Shown here piece after piece: positions 1 through 9,229 of a stretch of 64,000 nucleotides of DNA. Source of the stretch: a bacterium (GTDB lineage: Bacteria; Verrucomicrobiota; Verrucomicrobiia; Limisphaerales; RI-55); contig WGOC01000029.1 in NCBI GenBank assembly GCA_016124235.1, positions 1 through 64,000 of the forward strand, in the 5' to 3' direction. Positions within the stretch are counted from its first letter, which is position 1. Every line of letters begins with the position of its first letter. The translations under genes and the position numbers were made by a program. The notes under the pieces were generated by a model. It was not told the origin of the DNA. It worked only from the letters and a program-made list of their open reading frames with translations, and made no database searches.

Positions 1-126
1 ATGAGGGGAAATACCGGGCAGAAATGCGGTGCGTTGACTCATCCGCCCAGCTTGAAGAGCTGGCTAAATTTGTACATTTTTAAATGCCAGAACCGCGCAC
101 TTTTCTTCACCACCGCACTGCCTTAA

Positions 127-672
127 CTAAGCGCCATTCGGCGCTGAACCCTCCTGAAAAAACCCGCCCACTACCGAGGTCATTCCAAGCCCCGCCGCGT
201 GCCACAGTTTCTCAACCTTGGCACCGCGATCCACCAACAGCCGCGCTACGCGCCAACACCCGTAACCGATGGCGTTTTCCAAAGCTGTTCCCCCGGCAAT
301 GGATCCACCCCTGGCCTTGATGTCCGCCCGCCCAAGAACCAGCGCCTCGGCAACTTCAACATCATCGTTGCTGGCGGCGTATTGAAGGGGCGTTTCTCCT
401 TCTTCATTTTTGGCATTTTCGGTTCTCACATTGGGACCTGCGCCGGCGGCGATGAGAAGTTTCACAACCGCCGGACCGTTCGGAAAGAATCCAGGCCAAT
501 CGGTCACAACGTGCAAAAGGGCTTTCGATCCCCGGGCATCCTTTATTCTTGCCGCCGGAATTCCGGGATGGGCAGCAATCATTGACTGGAGGACACCCAG
601 TTCGCCGGTCTTGATGGCGCGGACCACGTCACGCGCCAACTGATCGTCTGGTGCAAGAATCATCATCACCAC
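127..672 (-). CDS. ankyrin-repeat protein
   Basis: 181-aa ORF with ankyrin-like repeats (AVVKLLIAAGAGPNVRT..GETPLQYAASNDDVEVAEALVLGRADI..GGTALENAIGYGCWRVARLLVDRGAKV); start abuts the stop of the upstream ORF at 673. Confidence 0.8.
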   Translation of the reverse strand: MVMMILAPDDQLARDVVRAIKTGELGVLQSMIAAHPGIPAARIKDARGSKALLHVVTDWPGFFPNGPAVVKLLIAAGAGPNVRTENAKNEEGETPLQYAASNDDVEVAEALVLGRADIKARGGSIAGGTALENAIGYGCWRVARLLVDRGAKVEKLWHAAGLGMTSVVGGFFQEGSAPNGA

Positions 673-1185
673 TTAAAATAACTGTGGATGCGGAGCCTTT
701 GTCGCGATTGCTGACTCCATCTGCCGCCTGACAGTGGACGTAACAAGTCCCAGGCAGCAGCGGCCTTGGGGATTCCGTATTTCGCACGCGCAATTGCCAG
801 CTTTCACTTCTGCCGCGATGCGTTGCGGGACGGTGCATTCGCCCGTCGCGCGGATTTCTTCCCGAATCATCTCCTCCGTGAAACCGAAGCAGTAGCACAA
901 CGGCACGGGGTCTTTCGTCTCCTTGAGTCCGACGCGGACGCGCAGATCCTGTTTGCGCAGGATTTCGCCTTCTCTGCGGAAGTAGGCGACCTCGCAATCG
1001 CGCGCACCGCAAAAATGGAAGCCGGGCTTGTTCGCCAGCTCCAGTAATTCCGGAAGCGCCATCTGTTTCAGCGTGATGGTTTTCACCGGCGCGCCCGGTC
1101 CCCCGCACCGTGGACAGATCGCGCGAACCGTTTTGGCGCGGCCGGGCTCATACGCCTTCGTTGATGCACAGTCACTTTCCGGCAT
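673..1185 (-). CDS. CopZ-like Cys-rich (Fe-S/Zn) protein without the HMA domain
   Basis: CPRCGGPG...FCGARDCEVAYF...CYCFGFTEEMIREEIRATGECTVPQRIAAEVKAGNCACEIRNPQGRCCLG resembles the N-terminal domain of CopZ from Archaeoglobus type. Confidence 0.7.
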   Translation of the reverse strand: MPESDCASTKAYEPGRAKTVRAICPRCGGPGAPVKTITLKQMALPELLELANKPGFHFCGARDCEVAYFRREGEILRKQDLRVRVGLKETKDPVPLCYCFGFTEEMIREEIRATGECTVPQRIAAEVKAGNCACEIRNPQGRCCLGLVTSTVRRQMESAIATKAPHPQLF

Positions 1186-1214
1186 GGGTGCGTTCGACGG
1201 ATGATCAACAAGGC

Positions 1215-1889
1215 TCAGGGTTCGTCGTGCTCCGGGTGGAAGTCCTTCAAAGCCTCGTCAATGCGGCGAACCTCCTCCTTGTCAAAGTATTGTCCAAGAA
1301 CTTTCAGGACTTGTTCTGCCGCCGCCTTGCGATCGGGCAGCTTTCCCGTCAAACGGCGCGCGACGACGTCGGCAAGCCGCGTGTGCAGCTCCTTCGCCTT
1401 GTCGTCCGTGAGCGTGCCAAGCTGAACAATGCGTCGGACCAAACGACCTGCGATTACTCCCGCTTCCACTTTGCTCAGTTGGTCCACGTCGCTCCCCCGA
1501 TACCATCCTTGTCCGCTGAGAAAGGTCTTCAGCACTTCTGCCCTCGAAGAATCAGCAAGCTTCTTCACTTCGAGTCCATTTTCTTGAAGCACCTTCTTCA
1601 ACGTGGTTGAACGCGCATCAGCTCCGGTGTTTTGCTTCCAGACGACGGCCATCTTCGTGCCGGCCCGGTTCAACCAGGCTTCCGAAACGGTGGACTGTTG
1701 CTCCAACGCCAGCAGGATGGGTTTCGCGGCGCTGCCGCAGCCGATTTGATGATCGGCGGGACACACCAGCGGCACTTCATACAGACCGACGCGGTCAGGG
1801 GAGGGCGAACCGGCCACGCGGTCTGCTTGCGCCAGCACGGATGCCGCCCAAAGTGAACAGGCAATCCCGACAAGTAATGTTTTGTTCAT
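1215..1889 (-). CDS. secreted hypothetical protein in metal cluster
   Basis: ATG at 1889 with signal peptide MNKTLLVGIACSLWAASVLAQA; 4-bp overlap with the upstream merT-like gene. Confidence 0.65.
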   Translation of the reverse strand: MNKTLLVGIACSLWAASVLAQADRVAGSPSPDRVGLYEVPLVCPADHQIGCGSAAKPILLALEQQSTVSEAWLNRAGTKMAVVWKQNTGADARSTTLKKVLQENGLEVKKLADSSRAEVLKTFLSGQGWYRGSDVDQLSKVEAGVIAGRLVRRIVQLGTLTDDKAKELHTRLADVVARRLTGKLPDRKAAAEQVLKVLGQYFDKEEVRRIDEALKDFHPEHDEP

Positions 1890-2521
1890 GGTCCTCTCTC
1901 TTTCAGTTTCATTTCGGACACGGGTTCCGCTTTGAACCCGGTTTGATCGATCACCGCGATGATTTTCTCCGGCGAAAGTTTCGTGGCGTCGTATTGCACA
2001 ACCGCCTCTTTGGTGTCGTACGAAACGCGGGCGCTTCGCACACCGGCCTGGTTTCGCAACACGGCTTGAATGCCCACCGCACAGGCCGCGCAGTCCATGC
2101 CCGGAATCTTTGCTTTCAAAACGGCCGTGTTCGCACCCGCAACCGATGAGGCGCCATCCGCCTGGGTCGCCCGGAGCATCGTCGAGGACAGCGTCGGGAA
2201 TGCTGCCGCGATTAAAATGCAGCCTGTGGCGAACCACAAAACGATCCTGCTCCGTTTGGAACCGGGTTTGGTGGCGCAAACCGAATCGTCCTCACAGCTT
2301 GTTTTTGGTCTCCGATAGGTCAGGTACCACGCCAGCGCAAGCAGCGCGAAGGTGAAGCCGAGGAACACGGGCCGCCATTTTTCAAACACGGCAAACGCGG
2401 CAAAACCGCCGGCACCCAGCGCCACGGCAATCAACGGACCAATGCAGCACAGCGACGCGGTGATCGCGGCGACGAGGCTGCCGCCGAGCGTGGCCTTTTG
2501 CAGAGCTTTCGATTTATCCAT
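1886..2521 (-). CDS. MerT-like mercuric/metal transporter with fused C-terminal HMA (MerP-like) domain
   Basis: SLCCIGPLIAVALGAGGFAAF.. plus GMDCAACAVGIQAVLRNQAGVRSARVSYDTKEAVVQYD HMA motif. Confidence 0.85.
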   Translation of the reverse strand: MDKSKALQKATLGGSLVAAITASLCCIGPLIAVALGAGGFAAFAVFEKWRPVFLGFTFALLALAWYLTYRRPKTSCEDDSVCATKPGSKRSRIVLWFATGCILIAAAFPTLSSTMLRATQADGASSVAGANTAVLKAKIPGMDCAACAVGIQAVLRNQAGVRSARVSYDTKEAVVQYDATKLSPEKIIAVIDQTGFKAEPVSEMKLKERGP

Positions 2522-2556
2522 GAGGCGTTTCTTCGATCTGGGTGAATCTACGGCCT

Positions 2557-2997
2557 CTACCTGGGTAGAGGGTCAAGGGCTTTTTGTTTGGATTGCAACC
2601 CAAATGCCCGCATCACCGCGGCGCGCATTACCACCGGGCATGTGACCGTCACTTCCGCAACACCCTCCTTTTGAAAAGCACGACTGGTCATCCGCAGGAA
2701 CGAACAGCATTTCTGTTCATTCTCCATCCACAAGTGCAGGTCTTCAACAGACATCCGGCGCAAATCCACTGTGAACACAAAACCTTTCGGAGTCTGACTC
2801 TCCAACAACGCGGAACGGGTCAAAGTGTCGAGCCGCCGCTGGTGCGCCGCGCGATTTTGAGGCGACATCGCCAGAAGCGTGCAGCTTGCGGGCAGTTGCC
2901 AGCCGTCAGTCGGGTGCTTTTTCCCGGTTTTGCAGACGACGAACACGAGGCAGGTTGCGACCGCGATTGAGACTGGCAATAGTATGCTTGTTTTCAT
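2557..2997 (-). CDS. conserved hypothetical with CC motif (EQKCCSFL) of the metal-resistance-associated type
   Basis: N-terminal TM/signal; ..WMENEQKCCSFLRMTSRA.. ; co-oriented with the merT-like gene. Confidence 0.55.
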   Translation of the reverse strand: MKTSILLPVSIAVATCLVFVVCKTGKKHPTDGWQLPASCTLLAMSPQNRAAHQRRLDTLTRSALLESQTPKGFVFTVDLRRMSVEDLHLWMENEQKCCSFLRMTSRAFQKEGVAEVTVTCPVVMRAAVMRAFGLQSKQKALDPLPR

Positions 2998-3047
2998 ATC
3001 GTGAAGCTGCCGGTTGAAGTGCGGTTCAAGTCAAACGCGTTTTTCAG

Positions 3048-3464
3048 ATGGACATCAGCGAATTCGCCAAAACCTTCGGAGTGCGGCCTTCGGCACTGCG
3101 CTTCTATGAACGCATTGGCATTCTCAATCCCGCCGGACGGGTTTCCGGCAGACGCCTTTACGACAAGGCGGCCGAAACACGCCTGGCGTTTATTTTGAGC
3201 GCCCGGGAAAGCGGGTTTACGCTGTCGGAAATCAAAGGTCTGATCTCCACTGTTTTGAATGGCAACCCTCCGCGCCGGGTTTGGCCAGCTGCGGCGGAAG
3301 TCAAACGCCTTAATCTCGAAAAGGAAATCAACAGGCTGAAGGCGGCACAACGCTCACTCAAACACCAGGCGGGATGTCAGTGCCGCACCCTGCGGGAGTG
3401 CGAAACGAAGCTTGCCAAAGAACGGAGAAGCGCTTCGGCTCGGAAGATTTCAACGTCACACTGA
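3048..3464 (+). CDS. MerR-family transcriptional regulator
   Basis: ISEFAKTFGVRPSALRFYERIGILNPAGRVSGRRLYD HTH; C-terminal CQC motif; divergent from the metal operon. Confidence 0.85.
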   Translation: MDISEFAKTFGVRPSALRFYERIGILNPAGRVSGRRLYDKAAETRLAFILSARESGFTLSEIKGLISTVLNGNPPRRVWPAAAEVKRLNLEKEINRLKAAQRSLKHQAGCQCRTLRECETKLAKERRSASARKISTSH

Positions 3465-3471
3465 TCCGGCG

Positions 3472-3891
3472 TTACGGCAAACGCTCGATCAAGTCGCAGA
3501 ATTCGCCTGCGCATCTTCTCTGCCTCGAAGTCTCCTTTTCCCATTTCGGCACGATCGCAGCCAGCGAGCTCCGGAATTCCTGCAACGCCACGATGCGCTC
3601 GTCCAATTCCCGCAGATGTTTTCTCCCGACGTCAGCCACGCAGCGGCAAGCCGCTCCTCCGCGCGCGCGCAAACCGAGAATCTCTTTGATTTCCTCCAAG
3701 GTGAAACCGAGTGCCTGAGCCTTCTTGATGAACTGAACCCGGCGGAGCGCCTCCGGGGCATACAGCCGGTAGTTCGCCTCAGACCGGGCCGGCTTCGGCA
3801 GCAACCCAAGCCGCTCGTAATAGTGGAGCGTCTGCACACCCACTCCGGCACGGCGGGCCAGCGCACCAATTCTCAGAAGGGCCGTTTCCAT
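3472..3891 (-). CDS. MerR-family metal-responsive regulator
   Basis: METALLRIGALARRAGVGVQTLHYYERLGLL..; CRC metal-binding-like motif near the C-terminus; the track ORF extends upstream to 3975. Confidence 0.85.
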   Translation of the reverse strand: METALLRIGALARRAGVGVQTLHYYERLGLLPKPARSEANYRLYAPEALRRVQFIKKAQALGFTLEEIKEILGLRARGGAACRCVADVGRKHLRELDERIVALQEFRSSLAAIVPKWEKETSRQRRCAGEFCDLIERLP

Positions 3892-4138
3892 GTCCCGAAT
3901 GCAATGTTTACCAACCGGGAACAGCCCACGAGACTTTTTTGTGGAAATGCACCGGACTCGTATGGGATTTCGCACGATCCTGTGGAGCCGCGAATGCGGA
4001 CTATGCAGGAATCGTTGCGGTCCCTCCAGTTTCCCTTTCCGGGCTTCGCCGCAGGTTGCGCGTGCGACAGATTATCGCTTTCATGTTTCGTGGTAGCCTC
4101 AAGTCCTCTTAAAGCAAACTGTCTTGGAGTTCACCGTC

Positions 4139-4354
4139 ACCAACGCGTGGCCTTGCTGCGTTCCACGGGCTGATCGTCTCCCCGTCCCCCTCTCGACGAC
4201 GCCCGTTCCTCTCCGCGAACCACGCGCTCGTCACGAGTGGGCATTTGCCGGAGGCCACATTCGCGGCGGGCTTCCGTCTGCACCTTGGCAGCGGGCGCTG
4301 CGCTCCTCTCCACCCTCCGTTTCACTTTCACCGCTCGCCAACCACAGACCGAAC
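4139..4354 (+). repeat. copy A of degenerate ~220-bp direct repeat
   Basis: shares accaacgcgtggc, ccacgcgctcgtc, attcgcggcgggcttccgtctgc and ccgctcgcc blocks in the same order and spacing with 5556-5795. Confidence 0.75.
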
Positions 4355-4390
4355 TCAAACGCAGCCGCGAAGCGCTGGGGTTGACAGTGC

Positions 4391-5446
4391 TTGTCACTGC
4401 CCGTCACCCTTTCGTTCATGCCGCAGGTGCCCGAGGTTCTTTATTCACGCCCGCCCCTGGAGCGGATGCATCACATCTTTCACCTGATCAAGGCCGGCAA
4501 GTTTCCGAACTGCGGCGGACTGGCTCGTGAGCTGGAAGTCTCGACCCGCACCATCAAACGGGACATCGATTTCATGAAGGTGCGTTACCAGCTCCCGATT
4601 GAATACGATTCCCGCCGGTACGGCTTTTACTTTACCGGGCCGGTCGAGGGCTTTCCGAACGTGCCGATGACCGAGGCGGAGATGTTCGCGCTATTCATCG
4701 CGCAGAAAGCGATCGCGCAGTATCGCGGCACATCGTTCGGCCAGCCGTTGGAGGCCGCCTTTCGCAAACTCACAGCGCAACTGGGTGACGGCTCCAGCTA
4801 CACCCTGAACAACCTCGATCAGGCGCTGTCCTTCCGGCCATTCGCGCCCGGCGACACCGACATCGACACCTTCCAAAAACTCACCCAGTCGCTTCAAGAT
4901 CGCCATGTGGTGACGTTTCTTTATCGCAACCTTGGCGCCGACAGGGCGCAAAAGCGAACCGTCCATCCGTATCACCTGGCCTGCATCGATTCGCACTGGT
5001 ATCTGTTTGCCCACGATGACGGACGCAAGGCGATGCGCACTTTCGTGCTCACGCGCATGCGCGACCTGACAGTGACGAAGCGGACGTTCACGATTTCAGC
5101 ATCGTTCGACGCCAACGAACACTTGAAGGGAAGCATGAGTGTGTTCAAGGGCACTGACGATTACGAAGTCGTGGTTGATTTCGACAAATGGGCGGCCGAT
5201 CTGGTTCGCGGCCGGCGCTGGCACAGCAGTCAGGACGTCACCGAACTGCCCAAAGGCCAGATGCGTTTGCGGATGCGCCTCAACGGAATCGAGGAAGCCG
5301 AGCGTTGGGTGCTCGGCTGGGGCACCCATGCCACGGTGGTTCGTCCAAAGGCATTGGCGGAACGAATGCGCGCCACTGCCGGAGCACTCCTCGATCGGTA
5401 TGACTCCCTGTTGCCAGATCCACCGTCCGTGTCGCCATCGCGATAA
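4391..5446 (+). CDS. HTH/WYL-domain transcriptional regulator
   Basis: LERMHHIFHLIKAGKFPNCGGLARELEVSTRTIKRDIDFM plus WYL region HPYHLACIDSHWYLFAHDD. Confidence 0.85.
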   Translation: MSLPVTLSFMPQVPEVLYSRPPLERMHHIFHLIKAGKFPNCGGLARELEVSTRTIKRDIDFMKVRYQLPIEYDSRRYGFYFTGPVEGFPNVPMTEAEMFALFIAQKAIAQYRGTSFGQPLEAAFRKLTAQLGDGSSYTLNNLDQALSFRPFAPGDTDIDTFQKLTQSLQDRHVVTFLYRNLGADRAQKRTVHPYHLACIDSHWYLFAHDDGRKAMRTFVLTRMRDLTVTKRTFTISASFDANEHLKGSMSVFKGTDDYEVVVDFDKWAADLVRGRRWHSSQDVTELPKGQMRLRMRLNGIEEAERWVLGWGTHATVVRPKALAERMRATAGALLDRYDSLLPDPPSVSPSR

Positions 5447-5555
5447 CCAGGCGCCTATCGGAACTCCGGATTCACTCATCTTCGCAATCCTGACTTTCCC
5501 ATGCTCAAATTCTACGTCCATTGCAACTGACGCAGCTTAACGTCCTTCCGCCGGG

Positions 5556-5795
5556 ACCAACGCGTGGCAATGCTCCGCTCCTCTGGCTGCTGGTCGGCCC
5601 CCTCTCCCCCAACCGACCACGCCCGTTCCACTCCGCAAGCCACGCGCTCGTCCCGATCAGTATCTGGTTCTGGCCGCATTCGCGGCGGGCTTCCGTCTGC
5701 GGCCCGGCGGCGGCCGTTGCGCGGCGGCTTCGATGCGCCATTTGCTTCTCTCCGCTCCCCGCTCCACTTCCCCGCTCGCCGACCACCGACCGAAG
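5556..5795 (+). repeat. copy B of degenerate ~220-bp direct repeat
   Basis: see copy A at 4139-4354. Confidence 0.75.
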
Positions 5796-6300
5796 CAGGG
5801 CGTTTATCAGCGACCAAAAGGAAAACTGGCGCATCATCAAATCGTAGTTGAATCAGTTGGTCCAATCACCGGTTGAATTTATGCGGGCCATTCGCCTCGC
5901 TCTCGGTCAACACGATGAAACCCCTTTCCATTGTGGGGCGGCGGCGGTCGCGTCAAGGTCGTGTCCTCGGCTCGTATGCCTCACCTTCGGACCTCCACCT
6001 GGACCCGACCGTCGCCGCCGGGGATTTTGCCTTTAAGGTTTCATCGCGGGAGTCTGTCGTCATCGGGCGAAGGGAAGCTGGCCGACTTTCGCGGCTGTGC
6101 GAAAGCCAAAGTCATAACAGATTGACCAGGCATTCAACGCGAAGCGGAATGGTTCAATTCGATGGCCTCATCGTTCATGCGGGCGATCCAGCTCTTCCGT
6201 GGATTGCCTTAAATTCACGTCTCGAAACTGCCTTTTCTGGTGGCCGGTGGTCGGGTGATACTCCACGTTTGACGCACACGACACGATCAATGCTCGCACA

Positions 6301-7134
6301 GTGAAAACGACCATCCACGAGAGCTTTCATCGAAACGGACAGCTTCGCGAGCGCGTGCCCCTGCGCGATGGGCTCAGGCATGGCACGGTCCGAACCTGGC
6401 ACCGGAACGGCCGGCTGGCCTCCGAAGAACCGTTCCGCGACGGATTACTGCATGGCATCTGCCGCCAGTGGAACGAGGCGGGCCGGTTGCTCGGAAAATA
6501 CCAGATGGTCCACGGCACGGGCATCCAGCGGGTGTGGCATAACAACGGCAGGCTGCAGATGGAAATCTCGACCATTCGCGGAGAGTTCACGGGCCGGAAT
6601 CGGACGTGGTTGCGTGATGGCACCCTGTATTCAGAGCGATATTGCCTCCGAAACCGCGACGTCAGCGCGCGAGAATATCGCGCGGCGGCGGCTGGCGACA
6701 AATCATTGCCGAGATACCGCGGCCGGCCGGCCAGACTTCCGCCCGCGAGCAGGACCACCCTAAAGCACGTGCTGAAGGTCTTTGTGCTGTCGCTCCTGGA
6801 AAAGCCCAATCGACGCGAGGCGCGGAAGTGGCTGACGAAAAAGGCTGGCGACAGAACCCTGCGATCGCTTGGACGCTTCAAACGCGAGCGGGACGCGGCG
6901 AAGTTTGTCGCCGCGCTCTACGAAGCCGGTGCCGTCGAAGTGATCGCACCGGATATCTACCGCGACAGCACGCGCGGCCAGTTTTCCGATTGCCTGCTGG
7001 TTCAACTGCCCAAAAGTCCGGCGAAGCGAGTGGCTGTTCGACGGGTGTGCGCGCAACTGCGATCGCGCGCGCTCGGCGCGGTGCAACCCGAATCGGATAT
7101 TGGCGAGCGACATCTGTATCTTTCCCTGTTCTGA
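6301..7134 (+). CDS. MORN-variant-repeat (YwqK-like) protein
   Basis: repeats RNGQLRERVPLRDGLRHGTVRTWHRNGRLASEEPFRDGLLHGICRQWNEAGRL; GTG start. Confidence 0.75.
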   Translation: MKTTIHESFHRNGQLRERVPLRDGLRHGTVRTWHRNGRLASEEPFRDGLLHGICRQWNEAGRLLGKYQMVHGTGIQRVWHNNGRLQMEISTIRGEFTGRNRTWLRDGTLYSERYCLRNRDVSAREYRAAAAGDKSLPRYRGRPARLPPASRTTLKHVLKVFVLSLLEKPNRREARKWLTKKAGDRTLRSLGRFKRERDAAKFVAALYEAGAVEVIAPDIYRDSTRGQFSDCLLVQLPKSPAKRVAVRRVCAQLRSRALGAVQPESDIGERHLYLSLF

Positions 7135-7135
7135 C

Positions 7136-8044
7136 TCAGCGGACGACGAGGCAGTCACGGATTTCATCCACCGCCAGAGTGCCGCACGCTGTCCGGCCCT
7201 CCAGCAAGCATTTGGTGACTGCATCTCCCACCAGCTTCTCAACTGCGTCGCGCATCGGCCGGGCGCCGAGCTTCGGGTGAAATCCCTTGCGCACCAGGAA
7301 GGGCAGGGTGGATGCGTCGAGTTCGAGCGCATGACCACGACTGGCCAGGAACTCGATCTCGCGCGACAGAAATTTCTCCGCGATCTCCAACTGATGCTCA
7401 TAGCTGAGGCGATGGAACACCAGCTTCTCGTTCACTCGCGCAAAAATCTCGGGACGCAGTGACTGTTGCGCACGGGTCAGTACATGCCTCTCCAAAGTTG
7501 CTTCGTTTGAGTGCTGCAAGCTCATCAGTTCAGCCGAACCGATGTTTGAGGTGAGCCACACATAGAAACCGCTGAAGTCCAGCGTCTGACCCGTCGCCAC
7601 GGTCAGTCGTGCGGCATCGAGGAGTTGCAGCAGAATGTCGAGCACGCGCGGGTGCGCCTTTTCGGCCTCGTCAAATAACAACGAGCCTTCCGCGGCTTTC
7701 TCGCGTACCGCACCCAGATAACCGATTTCACCCAACCGCGCACCCAGCAACAGTCCCAGTGCCTCCTGATTCTGAAATTCCGACATGTCGAATCGGAACA
7801 ACTGGCCCGCGCCGAAGATCTGATTCGTCAGCACCACGACCGTTTCCGTCTTGCCCACGCCGGTCGGCCCCAGCAGCAGGAAGCTTCCGCGCGGACGGCC
7901 GGGCTTGGTGAGTCCCAGTTCGCCGCGCCGCACGACAGAAGAAATCCGTGGTAATACGTGGGACTGCCCACGGATCTCACGCGGCAGCAGACCGGACAGT
8001 TCATGGAGTCTGGTGAGCTTCGTCGGGTCGGTTGTGTTGTTCAT
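7136..8044 (-). CDS. stand-alone ClpB/ClpA D2-like AAA+ ATPase
   Basis: Walker A GPTGVGKTE, Walker B GSLLFDEAEKAH, sensor 1 LTSNIGS, sensor 2 KLGARPMRDAVEKLV; only 302 aa, no N, D1 or M domain. Confidence 0.85.
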   Translation of the reverse strand: MNNTTDPTKLTRLHELSGLLPREIRGQSHVLPRISSVVRRGELGLTKPGRPRGSFLLLGPTGVGKTETVVVLTNQIFGAGQLFRFDMSEFQNQEALGLLLGARLGEIGYLGAVREKAAEGSLLFDEAEKAHPRVLDILLQLLDAARLTVATGQTLDFSGFYVWLTSNIGSAELMSLQHSNEATLERHVLTRAQQSLRPEIFARVNEKLVFHRLSYEHQLEIAEKFLSREIEFLASRGHALELDASTLPFLVRKGFHPKLGARPMRDAVEKLVGDAVTKCLLEGRTACGTLAVDEIRDCLVVR

Positions 8045-8075
8045 CCCCCAGTTCTATCAGGAGGCTTTTTCAAGT

Positions 8076-8093
8076 TGTGTGCCACGCACACCA
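8076..8093. promoter_or_regulatory. palindromic site TTGTGTGCCACGCACACC upstream of virB2-like gene
   Basis: GTGTGC-CAC-GCACAC inverted repeat; 16/18 match to 23231-23248. Confidence 0.5.
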
Positions 8094-8178
8094 ACGGGGT
8101 TTTGGCTTTTGTCAGTGTGGGCGCGTGTTGCAGCGACAGAGTCGCTGCGCAGCAGAGAACAACAAAATAAAAACTCGT

Positions 8179-8541
8179 ATGAAGCTCATCAAACAAATCA
8201 AACCCCTCGGTCTGAAGATTCGTTCGCGCCTGCCCTCGATCCTGATGGCCGCCGCCATCCTTTTACTCCAGGCATTCTCCGCCTCAGCCCAGGCGTTCAG
8301 CTCCACCGAACTCAAGACCGGCATCAGCAACAGCCTGGCGGTGATCATGATGTTCGGGTTCGTCCTCGGCATTGCCTGCGTCATCTACGGCGGGTTCGCC
8401 ATCCGGCGGGGCGACGTGGACCAGGGCAAGATGTCCATCATCGGCGGCGCGATCATCGCCGCGGCGCCGGCCGTCATCTTCGCGTTCTTCAAGATCTTCG
8501 GGATCGACGCAAACAGCAGCGTCGGCGTCGGCAACTTTTGA
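8179..8541 (+). CDS. TrbC/VirB2-like conjugal pilin
   Basis: signal peptide plus two hydrophobic helices (SLAVIMMFGFVLGIACVIYGGFAIRRGD..IGGAIIAAAPAVIFAFF). Confidence 0.75.
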   Translation: MKLIKQIKPLGLKIRSRLPSILMAAAILLLQAFSASAQAFSSTELKTGISNSLAVIMMFGFVLGIACVIYGGFAIRRGDVDQGKMSIIGGAIIAAAPAVIFAFFKIFGIDANSSVGVGNF

Positions 8542-8609
8542 GGCAGGCAGGCGGGGCCTGCACCCATACGCCTGCGGCGCGAACCATTCCACCACTCACG
8601 ACCACCAGC

Positions 8610-8957
8610 ATGAAGACTGAACTTCGACTCACCGATACCAATGCCGCGTCCGATTCCAAAGGACGGACGTGGGGACTCGAGGGCGGTCTCTTCTGGTGGC
8701 TCGTGGGCGGTGTGGTTGCGGCCATCACTCTGTTCTGTGTGTTCCTCCTCCTTCTGAACTCGTCCCTCCTCACGTCGTTTGGCGTGGCGCTCGTCCCGAT
8801 GGCACTTTGCCTCGCCTACATCTTCGGTCTGCGCCAGGGCAAGCCGCCGGGCTACGACCGTGACATCTTCGAACACTGGACTTCCGGCACAGGCTTCGCC
8901 CCGGAGGTCCGGTCCGACCGCGCGTCCCGTCACCCGCTGGAGGAGGCACCGCGATGA
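8610..8957 (+). CDS. TrbD/VirB3-like inner-membrane T4SS protein
   Basis: two adjacent TM helices followed by KPPGYDRDIFEHW; position between virB2 and virB4. Confidence 0.65.
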   Translation: MKTELRLTDTNAASDSKGRTWGLEGGLFWWLVGGVVAAITLFCVFLLLLNSSLLTSFGVALVPMALCLAYIFGLRQGKPPGYDRDIFEHWTSGTGFAPEVRSDRASRHPLEEAPR

Positions 8958-9226
8958 GTCCCGAAGAAACCAATCAGCTTCAGGCGTTGCTCGGCCAACT
9001 CAGAGCGGCTGAGACCGCGCTCCAGGCGGCGATGCGGGCAAAAGGATTCGGCGCCACCGCCCGCGCCCATCTCGAACGAGCCCGGACGCACATCGCCGAG
9101 ACGTATGTCGCCCTCACCGAACCCGGACAAGCGCGGTCAGTTCCACGGCTGGTTGATGACTTGAATCGGATTCAACAGGTGATGGAAACCTTCAATCGCC
9201 GCCCCATCAAAACCCATCGTATCTGA
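8954..9226 (+). CDS. small hypothetical helical protein in T4SS operon
   Basis: 90-aa ORF overlapping the preceding stop by 4 bp. Confidence 0.6.
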   Translation: MSPEETNQLQALLGQLRAAETALQAAMRAKGFGATARAHLERARTHIAETYVALTEPGQARSVPRLVDDLNRIQQVMETFNRRPIKTHRI

Positions 9227-9229
9227 CCC

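Noticed and set aside
1886-2521. Gene symbol merT
   Set aside because: MerT-like plus HMA fusion fits, but with no merA the substrate is uncertain, so no symbol was given.
5848-6304. ORFs of 62-143 aa between the repeat and the MORN gene
   Set aside because: Compositionally biased, overlapping in several frames, no plausible domain or RBS.
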